Assembly: GCA_002480495.1 (NCBI GenBank)
Contig: DLCG01000016.1
Location: 22,098-86,097, forward strand
DNA from: Rhodobiaceae bacterium UBA7804
GTDB taxonomy: Bacteria > Pseudomonadota > Alphaproteobacteria > Parvibaculales > Parvibaculaceae
Direction: 5' to 3'
DNA length: 64,000 nt
Shown: positions 40,707 through 49,692 of the stretch, in pieces
How positions within the stretch are numbered: the first letter of the stretch is position 1
Layout: every line of letters begins with the position of its first letter
Position numbers and translations under genes: made by a program
The notes under the pieces: model-generated
Told to the model about the DNA's origin: nothing
Database searches by the model: none
The model's input: only the letters and a program-made list of their open reading frames with translations

Positions 40707-41291
40707 GTGGCCAAATCCAAGGAAACGATCGATCTTCTGCTGACGCGGCGCTCCGCGAAGGCGCTCACCATGGTGGAGCCCGGCCCGAGCGACAGCGAAA
40801 TCGAGATGATCCTTCGCGCGGGGGCGCGCGTGCCCGACCACGGCAAACTAGCGCCCTGGCGCTTCATCCTTTTCAAGGACGATGCGCGCGCAAAGTTCGG
40901 CGATTTGCTGGCGAAGATTTATGCGGAAGTCGAGACGCGGGCGACGGAGGAGCAGATCGCTTTCGAACGCGGGCGCCTTTCGAGGGCGCCGCTGGTCGTC
41001 GCCGTCGTGTCGCGCGTGACGCCGGGCATCAAGATTCCCGAATGGGAGCAGATTCTCTCGGCTGGAGCGGTTTGCCAGAACATGCTGATCGCGGCGACGG
41101 CGCTTGGCTATGGCGCGCAGTGGCTCACCGAATGGTATGCGTTCGACGCATCCGTGAACGAGGCGCTGGGGCTTGGCGAGAACGAGAGGGTCGCAGGCTA
41201 TCTCTATTTCGGCAGCGAGAGCGTTCCAAAGGACGAGCGCCCGCGGCCCGAACTTTCCGACATCACTTCGGAATGGAAGCCAAAGGCCTGA
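40707..41291 (+). CDS. Nitroreductase-family flavoprotein (YdjA-like)
   Basis: 194 residues from GTG 40707, six bases after AAAGGAG. FMN-binding start TIDLLLTRRSAKALTMVEPGPSDSEIEMILRAGARVPDHGKLAPWRFILF is that of the short YdjA/RutE-like nitroreductases, and AVCQNMLIAATALGYGAQWLTEW is the dimer-interface helix. Such enzymes reduce nitroaromatics, quinones or enals with NAD(P)H. The physiological substrate is unknown. The C-terminus is ordinary. Confidence 0.92.
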   Translation: MAKSKETIDLLLTRRSAKALTMVEPGPSDSEIEMILRAGARVPDHGKLAPWRFILFKDDARAKFGDLLAKIYAEVETRATEEQIAFERGRLSRAPLVVAVVSRVTPGIKIPEWEQILSAGAVCQNMLIAATALGYGAQWLTEWYAFDASVNEALGLGENERVAGYLYFGSESVPKDERPRPELSDITSEWKPKA

Positions 41292-41309
41292 GCGGTCCGA
41301 GACGAATGC

Positions 41310-41597
41310 TCAGTTTCCTGAATAATTCGGGGAGCCGCGAACTTCCCCTTCCGCAAGGCGCGTAAGGGCAACGCCCTGGGCGACCGCCGTTCCGGTCAGC
41401 TCATCCTTCTTCTTCGCCTTCGCTTCTCCGGGACTGAAGATCGATGTCCTGTGATCGTAGAGAAAGGAGACGAGCACGAGCGACAGAAGCGACCCGACTG
41501 CAACCGCGGCGCCCTGGCTCTGCAGATAGACGGCTCCGGTGATGCCGACGCAAAATGCGACGAGAATCCAGGCGATCGTGATCTTGAAGGTCCGCAT
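41310..41597 (-). CDS. Small two-helix membrane protein
   Basis: 95 residues from ATG 41597, preceded by GGAGGAGACC. Two hydrophobic segments (ITIAWILVAFCVGITGAVYLQ and GAAVAVGSLLSLVLVSFLYDH) are followed by a charged tail (SPGEAKAKKKDELTG) presumably in the cytoplasm. I do not recognise a family. It is convergent with the nitroreductase gene and divergent from the HAD gene. Confidence 0.7.
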   Translation of the reverse strand: MRTFKITIAWILVAFCVGITGAVYLQSQGAAVAVGSLLSLVLVSFLYDHRTSIFSPGEAKAKKKDELTGTAVAQGVALTRLAEGEVRGSPNYSGN

Positions 41598-41670
41598 TGC
41601 GGTCTCCTCCGGCTTTCGAATTGCGCACCCACGGCTAATATAGGCCCGAAACGTGCCGGAACGGAACATC

Positions 41671-42405
41671 ATGGCGGAAAATCGCAGGGAGCCGGCTGTG
41701 GGAGATATCAAGGGCGTCCTCTTCGACAAGGACGGCACCCTGTTCGATTTCCATGGCACATGGGGACCGATCCTCAGCGAGGTGGCGGAAGAGCTGGCGG
41801 GGAAAGATTCGCATATCGCCTCCCGAATGCTTGCCGCCATAGGCTATCGCGAGGAGACGGGCCGTTTCGCGGCGGGGAGCATCGCCGCGGCCGGTGATAC
41901 GTTCGAGCTTGCCGATGCATGGCTCGGTTTGCTCGGTCTGGATAACCGTGCGGCGCTGATTGCGCGGCTCGACGATTTTTTTGCGAAGCTCGGGCCGGAG
42001 AGGTCCATTCCCGTCACCGATCTCGGCGTCTTCTTTCGCGGGATGAAGGCGCGCGGGCTCAAGCTCGGCATTGCGACGAACGATGTCGCGGCTTCTGCGG
42101 AAGGGACGATCCTCCGCTTCGGACTATCGGACCATCTGGACTTTGCGGCGGGCTATGACAGCGGGCACGGCGTGAAGCCGGGCCCCGGCATGGCGCTCGC
42201 CTTCTGCGCGACGACAGGACTGAAGCCCGTAGAAATCGCCGTGGTCGGGGACAACAGGCACGATCTCGAAATGGGTTCGAGCGCGGGCGCGGGACTTCTG
42301 ATCGGTGTACTGACGGGTGCAAGTGCCGAAGCCGATCTGTCGCCCCTTGCCGACCGCGTAATCGCCGATATCACCTTGCTGCCGGGACTGCTCGATCAGG
42401 AGTAA
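41671..42405 (+). CDS. HAD-superfamily hydrolase
   Basis: 244 residues from ATG 41671; a GTG at 41653 is an alternative. All four HAD motifs are present: DKDGTLFDF (nucleophile and acid Asp), IATNDV (Thr), VKPGPGMAL (Lys) and VVGDNRHDLEMG (metal-binding Asp). A helical cap of about 100 residues sits between motifs one and two, giving a phosphoglycolate phosphatase-like subfamily architecture. The substrate is a small phosphate ester, not further resolved. It overlaps the convergent PhyH gene by ten bases. Confidence 0.9.
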   Translation: MAENRREPAVGDIKGVLFDKDGTLFDFHGTWGPILSEVAEELAGKDSHIASRMLAAIGYREETGRFAAGSIAAAGDTFELADAWLGLLGLDNRAALIARLDDFFAKLGPERSIPVTDLGVFFRGMKARGLKLGIATNDVAASAEGTILRFGLSDHLDFAAGYDSGHGVKPGPGMALAFCATTGLKPVEIAVVGDNRHDLEMGSSAGAGLLIGVLTGASAEADLSPLADRVIADITLLPGLLDQE

Positions 42406-43205
42406 TCCCAGATCGACTTGAAGTCGCGCGTTTCGCCGAGGAGGCGCTGGGCGGGCGTCTTCTTGTCGATATGGCCGATGAGGCTTCGATAGGTGCCGAA
42501 GCCGCAGAGTTCCTGAAGGCGCGGCGAGAAGGTCTTGACGATTTCGAGCGGAATGCCGAGCTGCTGGTTCTCCTGCTGGCGGATGAAACCGGCGCAGTAG
42601 TTCATGGCGATGCCGACGCGGCGAGCGGATGAGCGGTTTGCACCGCCGCCATGCCAGAGGCTGCCATGCCAGATGAGGACGGAGCCTTTGGGCATTTCCG
42701 CCGGGATGCTGTCGTAATGGGTGCCGTAATCCGGGGATGCGTCACGCTTGTGCGAGCCGGGGATGATGCGCGTTGCGCCGTTTTCTTCCGTGAAGTCGGT
42801 GAGAGCCCACATGGAGTTGCAGACGAAGGCGATGTGCGGCTTGGCGGCGGGCATTACCTGATCGTCCGCGTGAATGGGCTGTGCCTTCTCTCCCGGATCG
42901 ATCGAGATGGAGGATAGAGAGGAAACGAGGCAGCCATCGTCGAGTACACCTTCGATCACAGGCAGGACGTTGGCATGCACCGGGATGCGCTGGAAAACAG
43001 GCGCGAGCGCCAGCAGGTTATAGATGCGGACTGTGTGATGCCCCTCGAAGCCGTTCTTCGCGGGAACGATATTCATTTCCCGCTCGAGGCGCAGAAGCGT
43101 TTCGTTCAGTTCGTCGAGCAGGGTGGGCTCGATCGCGTCACGAACGATCGTATAGCCATCCTCCTCGATCGCCGCGACATGGGCAGCCGCTTCTTCCGGT
43201 GTCAT
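42396..43205 (-). CDS. Phytanoyl-CoA dioxygenase (PhyH) family protein
   Basis: 269 residues. 2-oxoglutarate/Fe(II) oxygenase with the facial triad His 112, Asp 114 (PIHADDQVM) and His 185 (SLWHGGGANRSS) and the 2-oxoglutarate Arg nearby (ARRVGIAMNYC). The family includes phytanoyl-CoA hydroxylase and many secondary-metabolite hydroxylases. The nearby fatty-acid genes fit a fatty acyl substrate, but this is inference. A second, unrelated 2OG oxygenase gene starts upstream on the same strand, with only a 42-base gap. Confidence 0.9.
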   Translation of the reverse strand: MTPEEAAAHVAAIEEDGYTIVRDAIEPTLLDELNETLLRLEREMNIVPAKNGFEGHHTVRIYNLLALAPVFQRIPVHANVLPVIEGVLDDGCLVSSLSSISIDPGEKAQPIHADDQVMPAAKPHIAFVCNSMWALTDFTEENGATRIIPGSHKRDASPDYGTHYDSIPAEMPKGSVLIWHGSLWHGGGANRSSARRVGIAMNYCAGFIRQQENQQLGIPLEIVKTFSPRLQELCGFGTYRSLIGHIDKKTPAQRLLGETRDFKSIWDYS

Positions 43206-43247
43206 CGTCTCCTCCCACAGGCGATCATGATAGGCTGAAGAATTGCG

Positions 43248-44678
43248 TCAGCGCCAGCTTGTCGGCTTCACGTCGAAGGCGAGGCTGATGCGGCGCTCAT
43301 CGCCCGAGAAGGGCAGCGTCCTGTGGAAGAGGTAGGAGGGGAAGAAGAACGCCTCTCCCTCGCGTGGCTCATAGATGACGGTCTGCGGCTCGAATGCCGC
43401 TTCGAACTCCGGCGGGGGATGGCCGAACTCGATCCAGCCGTCCTTGCCTTCGCTGCCATGCCCGAGCGTGTCGGGAAGCGAGACGTAATAGACGCCGCTC
43501 ATCCAGCCGCCGACATGAATATGAGAGTGCTGGTGGCCGCCTTCCGAAAGCAGCGTGCCCCAGAGATCGAGATGATAGGTCTTCGGCACCATGCCGCGAT
43601 AGGGGTGACCGGGCTGCAGCTTGATTGAATCGAAATGCGCGTCGATGACCTTGCGGAGCGCCTTCTCGAAGGAAGTGAAGGGCTCGCGCGGATTGTCGAG
43701 GAGGAGGCCGGTCTGGCCGCCCTTGCGGGTTGCCTTGCCGAGAGGCTCCCAGACGGTGGTCGGGTCTTCGGCGAGGGCGGAGGCGAGAGCTGCGTTGAGC
43801 TCCGCCATCGAGGCATAGCCTTCCGGTGCTTCAAGATGCTGGCGGGAGACGAGTTCGGCGATCTCGGCGCGGTAGCCGGCGGGCATTTCGCCGAATTCCT
43901 GAGCGCGGGCATAAGGTAGCCATGCGGCGGCGCGGCGCTCCGGCCCGTGAGTTGCGAGAGCGCGCTCGAAGATTTCGGCGGCTTCGCGCGCCTGGCCGAG
44001 CTTCAACTGCGCCATGCCGAGGCTCACATAGGAGATCGTATCCTTGGGATTGAGCGCGACGGCTTTCTCATAGGCTGCCGCGGCGGCGGGCAAGTCGCCC
44101 TTCTTCTGAAGGGCGTTGCCGAGATTGCCGTAAGCCGCGGCGAGGTTCGGGTTCAGCCCGATAGCGGTGTTGAAGGCGGCGATAGCTTCATCCACACGGT
44201 CCTGGCGGAGCAGAACCATGCCGAGCTGGACATGAACTGCCGGCGGGCCACCATTCTCGATGGCGGCCTTGTACTGTGCTTCGGCGTCGGCAAAGCGGTT
44301 CGCGCGCTGATAGAGCTGGCCGAGCGTGGCGGCAATCTGCGGATGGGTGGGAAAGAGGTTCGCTGCATGCTCGTAGTGCGTCAGCGCTTCGCCCCAGCGG
44401 CCACCCTGCTGGAAGATGCGGCCGAGATTGATCCAGGGCGCAGGCTCCGTAGGCGCGAGGCCTATTGCGCGCTTGAGCAGCGCTTCGGCCTCGCGGAGTG
44501 CGCCGCGCTCGACCACGATGGAGGCGAGGAGGGCCATGAGGTCGGCATCGGTCGGTGTCTCGGCGAGCGAGGCGCGGCAGCGTTCCTCCGCAACCTTGCG
44601 GCGGCCTTCCTTCATCAGCGTCAGGATTTCACGATAATGCTCGGGAAGCGCGGGCGCTTCCGGGGATTGCGTCGTCAA
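43248..44678 (-). CDS. TPR protein with C-terminal 2OG-Fe(II) oxygenase domain
   Basis: 476 residues. The first ~270 contain about six tetratricopeptide repeats (for example PAPWINLGRIFQQGGRWGEALTHYEHAANLFP, AAAYGNLGNALQKKGDLPAAAAAYEKAVALNP). The C-terminal ~200 form a double-stranded beta-helix of the putative 2OG-Fe(II) oxygenase type: HQHSHIHVGGWMSGVYYVSLP, then FFFPSYLFHRTLPF and RRISLAFDV with distal His and Arg. TPR-oxygenase fusions usually hydroxylate proteins or peptides bound by the TPR part. No signal peptide. It lies just upstream of the PhyH gene on the same strand and may be cotranscribed. Confidence 0.9.
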   Translation of the reverse strand: MTTQSPEAPALPEHYREILTLMKEGRRKVAEERCRASLAETPTDADLMALLASIVVERGALREAEALLKRAIGLAPTEPAPWINLGRIFQQGGRWGEALTHYEHAANLFPTHPQIAATLGQLYQRANRFADAEAQYKAAIENGGPPAVHVQLGMVLLRQDRVDEAIAAFNTAIGLNPNLAAAYGNLGNALQKKGDLPAAAAAYEKAVALNPKDTISYVSLGMAQLKLGQAREAAEIFERALATHGPERRAAAWLPYARAQEFGEMPAGYRAEIAELVSRQHLEAPEGYASMAELNAALASALAEDPTTVWEPLGKATRKGGQTGLLLDNPREPFTSFEKALRKVIDAHFDSIKLQPGHPYRGMVPKTYHLDLWGTLLSEGGHQHSHIHVGGWMSGVYYVSLPDTLGHGSEGKDGWIEFGHPPPEFEAAFEPQTVIYEPREGEAFFFPSYLFHRTLPFSGDERRISLAFDVKPTSWR

Positions 44679-44839
44679 CTCGATGCCCTTTCCGATTTCG
44701 GCTCAAACTGCACAGCGCCGGGCGGAAGGTCAATGCTCTCTGACTTTCGGAAAAGGGTGAACGGCTGCAACTGTCATAATCCAGTGCGATATTGAGGGGT
44801 TAGCCTATCGATTCGTCCTCCGGAACGGGCATCAGCGCC

Positions 44840-46168
44840 ATGAATGAAAAGACCCCCGTTTCCTTTGCCGAAGCCTTTCGCGTCTGGGCGAAGATAGGGA
44901 TTTTGAGCTTTGGCGGCCCGGCGGGGCAGATCGCGCTCATGCACCGCATCCTTGTAGACGAGAAGAAGTGGCTCTCCGAACCGCAATTTCTGCATGCGCT
45001 CAATTTCTGCATGCTGCTGCCGGGGCCGGAAGCGCAACAGCTCGCCACCTATTCCGGCTGGTTGCTGCACGGCGTCAAAGGCGGGCTTGCGGCGGGGCTG
45101 ATGTTCATCTTGCCCGGAGTGGCGGTGATGCTCGGCCTTTCCATTCTCTATGCGGCCTATGCGGAGCTTGCTTTTGTCGAGGCGATCTTCTTCGGCATCA
45201 AGGCAGCGGTCTTTGCGATCGTGATCGATGCGCTGATCCGCATATCGAAGCGCGTGATGAAGACAGGCGCGCTCTATGCCGTCGCGGGCGCGGCCTTCGC
45301 GGCGATCTTCTTTTTCGACATTCCTTTCCCTGTGGTCGTGCTGGGCGCGGCAATGTTCGGCTTGCTGGCCGTTCGTATTTCGCCTGCCGTCTTTGGCGAT
45401 GCGCTGGAGACAAGGGAGGAAGAGATGCTCAGGGGCGGGCGCGGCCCGATCTCGATGCGGCGGACGCTGGCGACGCTCGTCATCGGGCTTGCTGTTTGGC
45501 TCCTGCCCGTCGCGGCGCTTCTGCTCGTCTTGGGTCCGGTGCATGTCTTCGTGCAGGAGGCAATCTTCTTTTCGAAAATGGCGGTCGTGACCTTCGGGGG
45601 CGCCTATGCCGTGCTCGCCTATGTTGCGCAGGAGGCGGTGCAGAATTTCGGCTGGCTCAATCCCGGCGAAATGCTGGACGGGCTGGGGCTTGCGGAGACG
45701 ACGCCGGGTCCACTCATCCTCGTGCTGCAGTTCGTCGGTTTCATGGGCGCGCACCGGGCGGAGACCGGGCTCGACCCTATGCTTGCGGGCATGGCAGGCG
45801 CGGCAATCACCACATGGGTGACCTTCGCGCCGTGCTTCCTCTGGATTTTCCTCGGTGCTCCTTACGTAGAGCGGATGCGGAACGTCGTGAGTCTCAACGC
45901 CGCATTCACGGCGATCACAGCGGCCGTGGTCGGCGTGATCCTGAACCTTGCGCTCTGGTTCGGTCTTCACGTTCTCTTCGGCGAGGTCGCGGAAGTGCGG
46001 GTTTCGATCTTCCGGCTTTGGCTGCCGGCGTTTTCGACGCTTGACCCATGGGCGCTGGTGTTGAGCGCGGCGGCTATTCTGGCCGTTCTTCGCTTCAAGG
46101 CAGGGATATTGCCTGTGCTCGGCTTTGCCGCCTTGCTCGGGCTCGCAATCCGCTTTCTCGTACCTTAA
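44840..46168 (+). CDS. chrA: Chromate transporter ChrA (two-domain CHR family)
   Basis: 442 residues. Two homologous CHR halves: AFRVWAKIGILSFGGPAGQIALMHRILVDEKKWLSEPQFLHALNFCMLLPGPEAQQLATYSGW in the first, and FSKMAVVTFGGAYAVLAYVAQEAVQNFGWLNPGEMLDGLGLAETTPGPLILVLQFVGF in the second. Ten or more membrane helices. ChrA proteins expel chromate from the cytoplasm, driven by the proton gradient; many homologues outside metal-resistance plasmids have unproven substrates. No chrB regulator is adjacent. It overlaps the convergent dehydrogenase gene by four bases. Confidence 0.93.
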   Translation: MNEKTPVSFAEAFRVWAKIGILSFGGPAGQIALMHRILVDEKKWLSEPQFLHALNFCMLLPGPEAQQLATYSGWLLHGVKGGLAAGLMFILPGVAVMLGLSILYAAYAELAFVEAIFFGIKAAVFAIVIDALIRISKRVMKTGALYAVAGAAFAAIFFFDIPFPVVVLGAAMFGLLAVRISPAVFGDALETREEEMLRGGRGPISMRRTLATLVIGLAVWLLPVAALLLVLGPVHVFVQEAIFFSKMAVVTFGGAYAVLAYVAQEAVQNFGWLNPGEMLDGLGLAETTPGPLILVLQFVGFMGAHRAETGLDPMLAGMAGAAITTWVTFAPCFLWIFLGAPYVERMRNVVSLNAAFTAITAAVVGVILNLALWFGLHVLFGEVAEVRVSIFRLWLPAFSTLDPWALVLSAAAILAVLRFKAGILPVLGFAALLGLAIRFLVP

Positions 46169-47085
46169 GCCGTCACCGGACTGGGTAGCGGCTTGCCATC
46201 GAAGAAAGCTTCGAGATTGGCGATGACGGCGTCGCCCATGGCAACGATCGCTTCGGAGGTGCCGCCGCCCAGATGCGGCGTTACCACGATGTTGGGCAGG
46301 TTTGTGAGGTCCGGGCGCGGGGCCGGCTCGTCTTCGAAGACGTCGAGAGCTGCACCCGCGATCGTGCCGTCCTTCAATGCGGCGATCAGCGCGTCTTCAT
46401 CGATGGCCGAACCGCGCGAGATGTTCACGACGTGGCCTTCGGGGCCGAGCGCCTTGAGCACCGCCGCATTGACCAGATGCCGGTTCGTCTCGTCCGCGCG
46501 GTGAGCGAGGATCAAGGTATCCGCCCAGGTTGCGAGGTCGAGCGCGGAACGGAAATAACGATAGGGAACGCCCTGCTTTTCATTGCGGCCGGTATAGCCG
46601 ATCTCGGTTTCAAAACCTTCGAGGCGCGTCGCGATCTTCAATCCGATTGCGCCGAGGCCGACAATGCCGATCCTTCGACCGGTGAGGCCTCGCAGGAAAA
46701 GGAGGCTGGCCGGGTTTTCCCCGCGCCATTTGCCGGTGCGGGTAAGCCTGTCCGCCTCGACGATCTTGCGGATGGAAGCGAGGAGGAGCGCTACGGCGAG
46801 ATCCGCGACGGTCGCTGCATTGGCACCAACCGTGTTCGCGACCTTGATCCCGCGAGCCTCGGCGGCCGCGATGTCGACGCCTTCATGGCCGGAACCGAAA
46901 CAGCATATGAGCTTCAGCTTCGGCATCTCCTCCATGAAAGCGGCGCCGGTCTTCGTGGCGCCGATCGTGACCAGCGCTTCCGCCTCAGCCCGGTTCGCCG
47001 GATCGGTGATGACCGTAAAACGCTCGGCCAGTTTGCGCTCGAAGGGCTTGCCAAGAGGAAGGGCGACGAAGACGGCGGGTTTCAT
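46165..47085 (-). CDS. D-2-hydroxyacid dehydrogenase (glyoxylate/hydroxypyruvate reductase-like)
   Basis: 306 residues. NAD(P)-binding motif GIVGLGAIG, substrate Arg in NISRGSAID, acid in ALDVFEDEPAP and the catalytic His in TPHLGGGT. The N-terminal part (ITDPANRAEAEALVTIGA) belongs to the D-isomer-specific 2-hydroxyacid dehydrogenase family; glyoxylate and hydroxypyruvate are the usual substrates of this branch. It is the last gene of a reverse-strand unit with the CoA-ester lyase (nine bases apart) and MaoC hydratase, so it could reduce the glyoxylate or similar 2-oxoacid released by the lyase. Confidence 0.92.
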   Translation of the reverse strand: MKPAVFVALPLGKPFERKLAERFTVITDPANRAEAEALVTIGATKTGAAFMEEMPKLKLICCFGSGHEGVDIAAAEARGIKVANTVGANAATVADLAVALLLASIRKIVEADRLTRTGKWRGENPASLLFLRGLTGRRIGIVGLGAIGLKIATRLEGFETEIGYTGRNEKQGVPYRYFRSALDLATWADTLILAHRADETNRHLVNAAVLKALGPEGHVVNISRGSAIDEDALIAALKDGTIAGAALDVFEDEPAPRPDLTNLPNIVVTPHLGGGTSEAIVAMGDAVIANLEAFFDGKPLPSPVTA

Positions 47086-47094
47086 GAAGGTACT

Positions 47095-47943
47095 CTAGCG
47101 TTCGGCACGGGCGAGGAGGGCGCGGGCCTGTTTCAGATGGGGGATATCGAGCATGACGCCGTCGAGCGCGACGACACCGACATCGCCGGCCTTTTCGAAC
47201 GCCTCCACTACCGCGCGCGCATGGGCGAGATCTGAATCGCTTGGCGTGAAGACTTCATTGATGATGGCGACCTGCGCCGGATGAATGGCCATCTTGCCGG
47301 TGAAGCCGTCGCGCGCGGCGGCACGGGCTTCGGCTTCGAGGCCTTTCTCGTCGCGGAAATCCTTCCACACACCATCGACCGGCTGTACGCCAGCAGCGAC
47401 AGCGCCAAGCAGCGTCAGTGTGCGCGCGAGCTGGTAGGGGCCGGTATAGAGGCCCTGCTCATCCTTGTTGTCGCGCGCGCCAAGCGCCGCTGCGAGGTCT
47501 TCCGCGCCCCAGGTGAGGAAGGAGAGGCGTGGATGCGATCCGCCGTAAGTGCCGAGCGTGAAAAGGGAGGCGGCGGTTTCGGTTGCCACGCAGCCGATGC
47601 CGATTTCCTCGCCGCCGCCGAGCTTGTCGATATGCTCGCCCACTTTCTTCACGCAATCGCCCGACAGTGTTTTCGGCACGACGATCATGTCGGGCTTTGC
47701 GGGGATAACCGCTTCCAGATCCTTTTCCCAGAAGGGCGTGTCGAGCGCGTTGATGCGTACCACCAGCTTCGGGCCCGTGCGGTCCGCCGTTTTCAGATAA
47801 GCGGCGGCGGCAGTGCGCGCAGTGTCCTTGGCGGAGAGGGCGACAGAATCCTCAAGGTCGAGGATCAGCGCATCCGCGCCGCAGCTTGCCGCCTTCGACA
47901 GTTTCTTTTCGCTGTCGGCCGGGACGAAGAGGAAGGAACGCAT
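47095..47943 (-). CDS. CitE/HpcH-family CoA-ester lyase
   Basis: 282 residues. TIM-barrel aldolase family: RSFLFVPADSEKKLSKAASCGADALILDLEDSVA at the start, metal ligands expected in IGIGCVATETAAS and LTWGAEDLAAALGA, then GKMAIHPAQVAIINEVFTPS. Family members include malyl-CoA, beta-methylmalyl-CoA and citramalyl-CoA lyases, splitting a CoA ester into glyoxylate or pyruvate plus an acyl-CoA. It is three bases from the MaoC gene and nine from the hydroxyacid dehydrogenase, which together outline hydration, cleavage and reduction of a C4-C5 CoA intermediate. Confidence 0.92.
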   Translation of the reverse strand: MRSFLFVPADSEKKLSKAASCGADALILDLEDSVALSAKDTARTAAAAYLKTADRTGPKLVVRINALDTPFWEKDLEAVIPAKPDMIVVPKTLSGDCVKKVGEHIDKLGGGEEIGIGCVATETAASLFTLGTYGGSHPRLSFLTWGAEDLAAALGARDNKDEQGLYTGPYQLARTLTLLGAVAAGVQPVDGVWKDFRDEKGLEAEARAAARDGFTGKMAIHPAQVAIINEVFTPSDSDLAHARAVVEAFEKAGDVGVVALDGVMLDIPHLKQARALLARAER

Positions 47944-47946
47944 CGC

Positions 47947-48411
47947 TCAGGCCTCTTCGGTGCTTTTGGCATGCATGAAGGCCTGGCGGATGCAGGTCGC
48001 GACCTCGACCCCATGCTGGTTGTAGGCCTTGTGTTCGAATGTGACGATGCCGGCCAGTGGACGCGACTTTGAACGGCGTTTCGAGACGACGCGCGTTTCG
48101 ACGCGCAGAGTGTCGCCCTGGAAGACGGGCTTCGGAAAGGAGATATCCGTCATGCCGAGATTGGCGATGGTGGTGCCGTGCGTGGTGTCGTTCACGGAAA
48201 TGCCGATCATGAGACCCAGCGTAAAGAGGCTGTTCACCAGCGGCTTGCCGAATTCGGTTTCCGTCTCGGCATAGTGGTGATCGAGATGGAGGGCGGCCGG
48301 GTTCATGGTCATGGTGGAGAAGAGGACATTGTCCGTCTCCGTCACCGTGCGCCTGATCGGGTGCTTGAAGATGTGCCCCTCTTCGAATTCCTCGAAATAA
48401 AGTCCCGGCAT
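47947..48411 (-). CDS. MaoC-like (R)-specific enoyl-CoA hydratase
   Basis: 154 residues from ATG 48411 (AGGACTGG upstream); the frame continuing to 48570 is not supported. Hot-dog fold with the hydratase motif: VTETDNVLFSTMTMNPAALHLDHHYAETE, in which Asn/His replace the usual Asp-x-x-x-x-His layout only in part, then GKPLVNSLFTLGLMIGISVND and SKRRSKSRPLAGIVTFEHKAYNQHG. The length and motif match mesaconyl-CoA hydratase-like MaoC proteins that pair with CitE-like lyases. It leads the lyase/dehydrogenase operon. Confidence 0.88.
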   Translation of the reverse strand: MPGLYFEEFEEGHIFKHPIRRTVTETDNVLFSTMTMNPAALHLDHHYAETETEFGKPLVNSLFTLGLMIGISVNDTTHGTTIANLGMTDISFPKPVFQGDTLRVETRVVSKRRSKSRPLAGIVTFEHKAYNQHGVEVATCIRQAFMHAKSTEEA

Positions 48412-48514
48412 TCCAGTCCTGTCCCTTTTTTTCCGCAGGCTGTCTCGCCGCCTGCCTGTCGGGTAGGTTATAGCCTCGCGCAACAGAACACGAAACGGCG
48501 CGGGGAGGATAAGC

Positions 48515-49684
48515 ATGGATTTCCGGTTCAGCGAGGAACAGCAGGCGATCGGCGAGGCGGTAAAGCGCATTTGCGCGAAGTATGACGACGCCTATTGGCT
48601 CGCGCATGACAGGGATGGCGGCTTTCCGGAAGATTTCGTGCGCGATATCGCGGGCGGCGGCTGGCTGGGCGTTGCGATGCCGGAGGCCTATGGCGGGGCG
48701 GGGCTCGGCGTGACGGAGGCGGCAATCGTCGCGCAGACCATTGCGGAATCGGGAGCCTGCCTTTCCGGCGCTTCCGCCATTCATATCAATCTCTTCGGGC
48801 CGATGCCGCTCGTCGTCTTCGGCACGGACGAGCAGAAGGAGCGCAATCTCCCGCCGCTCATCCGGGGCGAGGACCGCTGCTGCTTCGGCGTGACGGAGCC
48901 CGATGCCGGGCTCAACACGACCGCGATTTCCACCCGCGCGGAGCGGGACGGGGATAACTATGTAGTCCACGGGCGCAAGATGTGGACCTCGACGGCGCAG
49001 ACCGCGAACAAGATCCTGCTCCTCGCGCGGACCACGCCGAAGGAAAAATGCGCGAAGCCGACGGAAGGATTGTCGCTTTTCTATACCAATCTCGATCGCG
49101 GCGGTGCGACGGAAGTACGCGAGATCGAGAAGATGGGACGGAAGGCCGTGGATTCGAATGCGGTGTTCTTCGACGGACTGAAAGTGCCGAATGAAGACCT
49201 GATCGGCGAGGAGGGGAAGGGGTTTCACTATCTTCTCCACGGGCTCAACCCCGAGCGCGTATTGATCGGGGCGGAGGCTGTGGGCGTCGGGCGCATCGCG
49301 CTCAAAAAGGCGACCGAATATGCGCGCGACCGGGAAGTGTTCGGCAGGCCCATCGGCAAGAACCAGGCGATCCAGCATCCGCTGGCGAAATGCTGGGCGG
49401 AACTGGAGGCGGCGAACCTGATGGTCTTCAAGGCGGCTTCGCTCTACGACGCGGGCGAGAATTGCGGCGCGGAAGCGAATGCGGGGAAATATCTGGCCGC
49501 CGAGGCAGGCTTCAGGGCCTGCGAGACGGCGATCATGACGCATGGCGGCATGGGCTATGCCAAGGAATTCCACGTGGAGCGCTATATGCGCGAGGTGATG
49601 ATCGCGCGGATCGCGCCGGTGAGCCGCGAACTCGTTCTGAGCTATATCGCCGAGCGGGTGCTCGAGCTTCCGAAATCCTACTGA
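48515..49684 (+). CDS. Acyl-CoA dehydrogenase
   Basis: 389 residues, full length. FAD acyl-CoA dehydrogenase pattern: AMPEAYGGAGLGVTEAAIVAQTIAESG, CCFGVTEPDAGLNTTAISTRAERDGDNYVVHGRKMWTS and REVFGRPIGKNQAIQHPLAKCWAELEAANLM, then MTHGGMGYAKEFHVERYMREVMIARIAPVS. The typical C-terminal YEG catalytic segment is not seen; RYMREVMIARIAPVS occupies that region, so the base assignment is open. The gene is divergent from the MaoC operon, 103 bp apart, and is followed eight bases later by a HIT protein. A branched or short acyl-CoA substrate feeding the MaoC/lyase pathway is likely. Confidence 0.93.
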   Translation: MDFRFSEEQQAIGEAVKRICAKYDDAYWLAHDRDGGFPEDFVRDIAGGGWLGVAMPEAYGGAGLGVTEAAIVAQTIAESGACLSGASAIHINLFGPMPLVVFGTDEQKERNLPPLIRGEDRCCFGVTEPDAGLNTTAISTRAERDGDNYVVHGRKMWTSTAQTANKILLLARTTPKEKCAKPTEGLSLFYTNLDRGGATEVREIEKMGRKAVDSNAVFFDGLKVPNEDLIGEEGKGFHYLLHGLNPERVLIGAEAVGVGRIALKKATEYARDREVFGRPIGKNQAIQHPLAKCWAELEAANLMVFKAASLYDAGENCGAEANAGKYLAAEAGFRACETAIMTHGGMGYAKEFHVERYMREVMIARIAPVSRELVLSYIAERVLELPKSY

Positions 49685-49692
49685 GGGGACCG

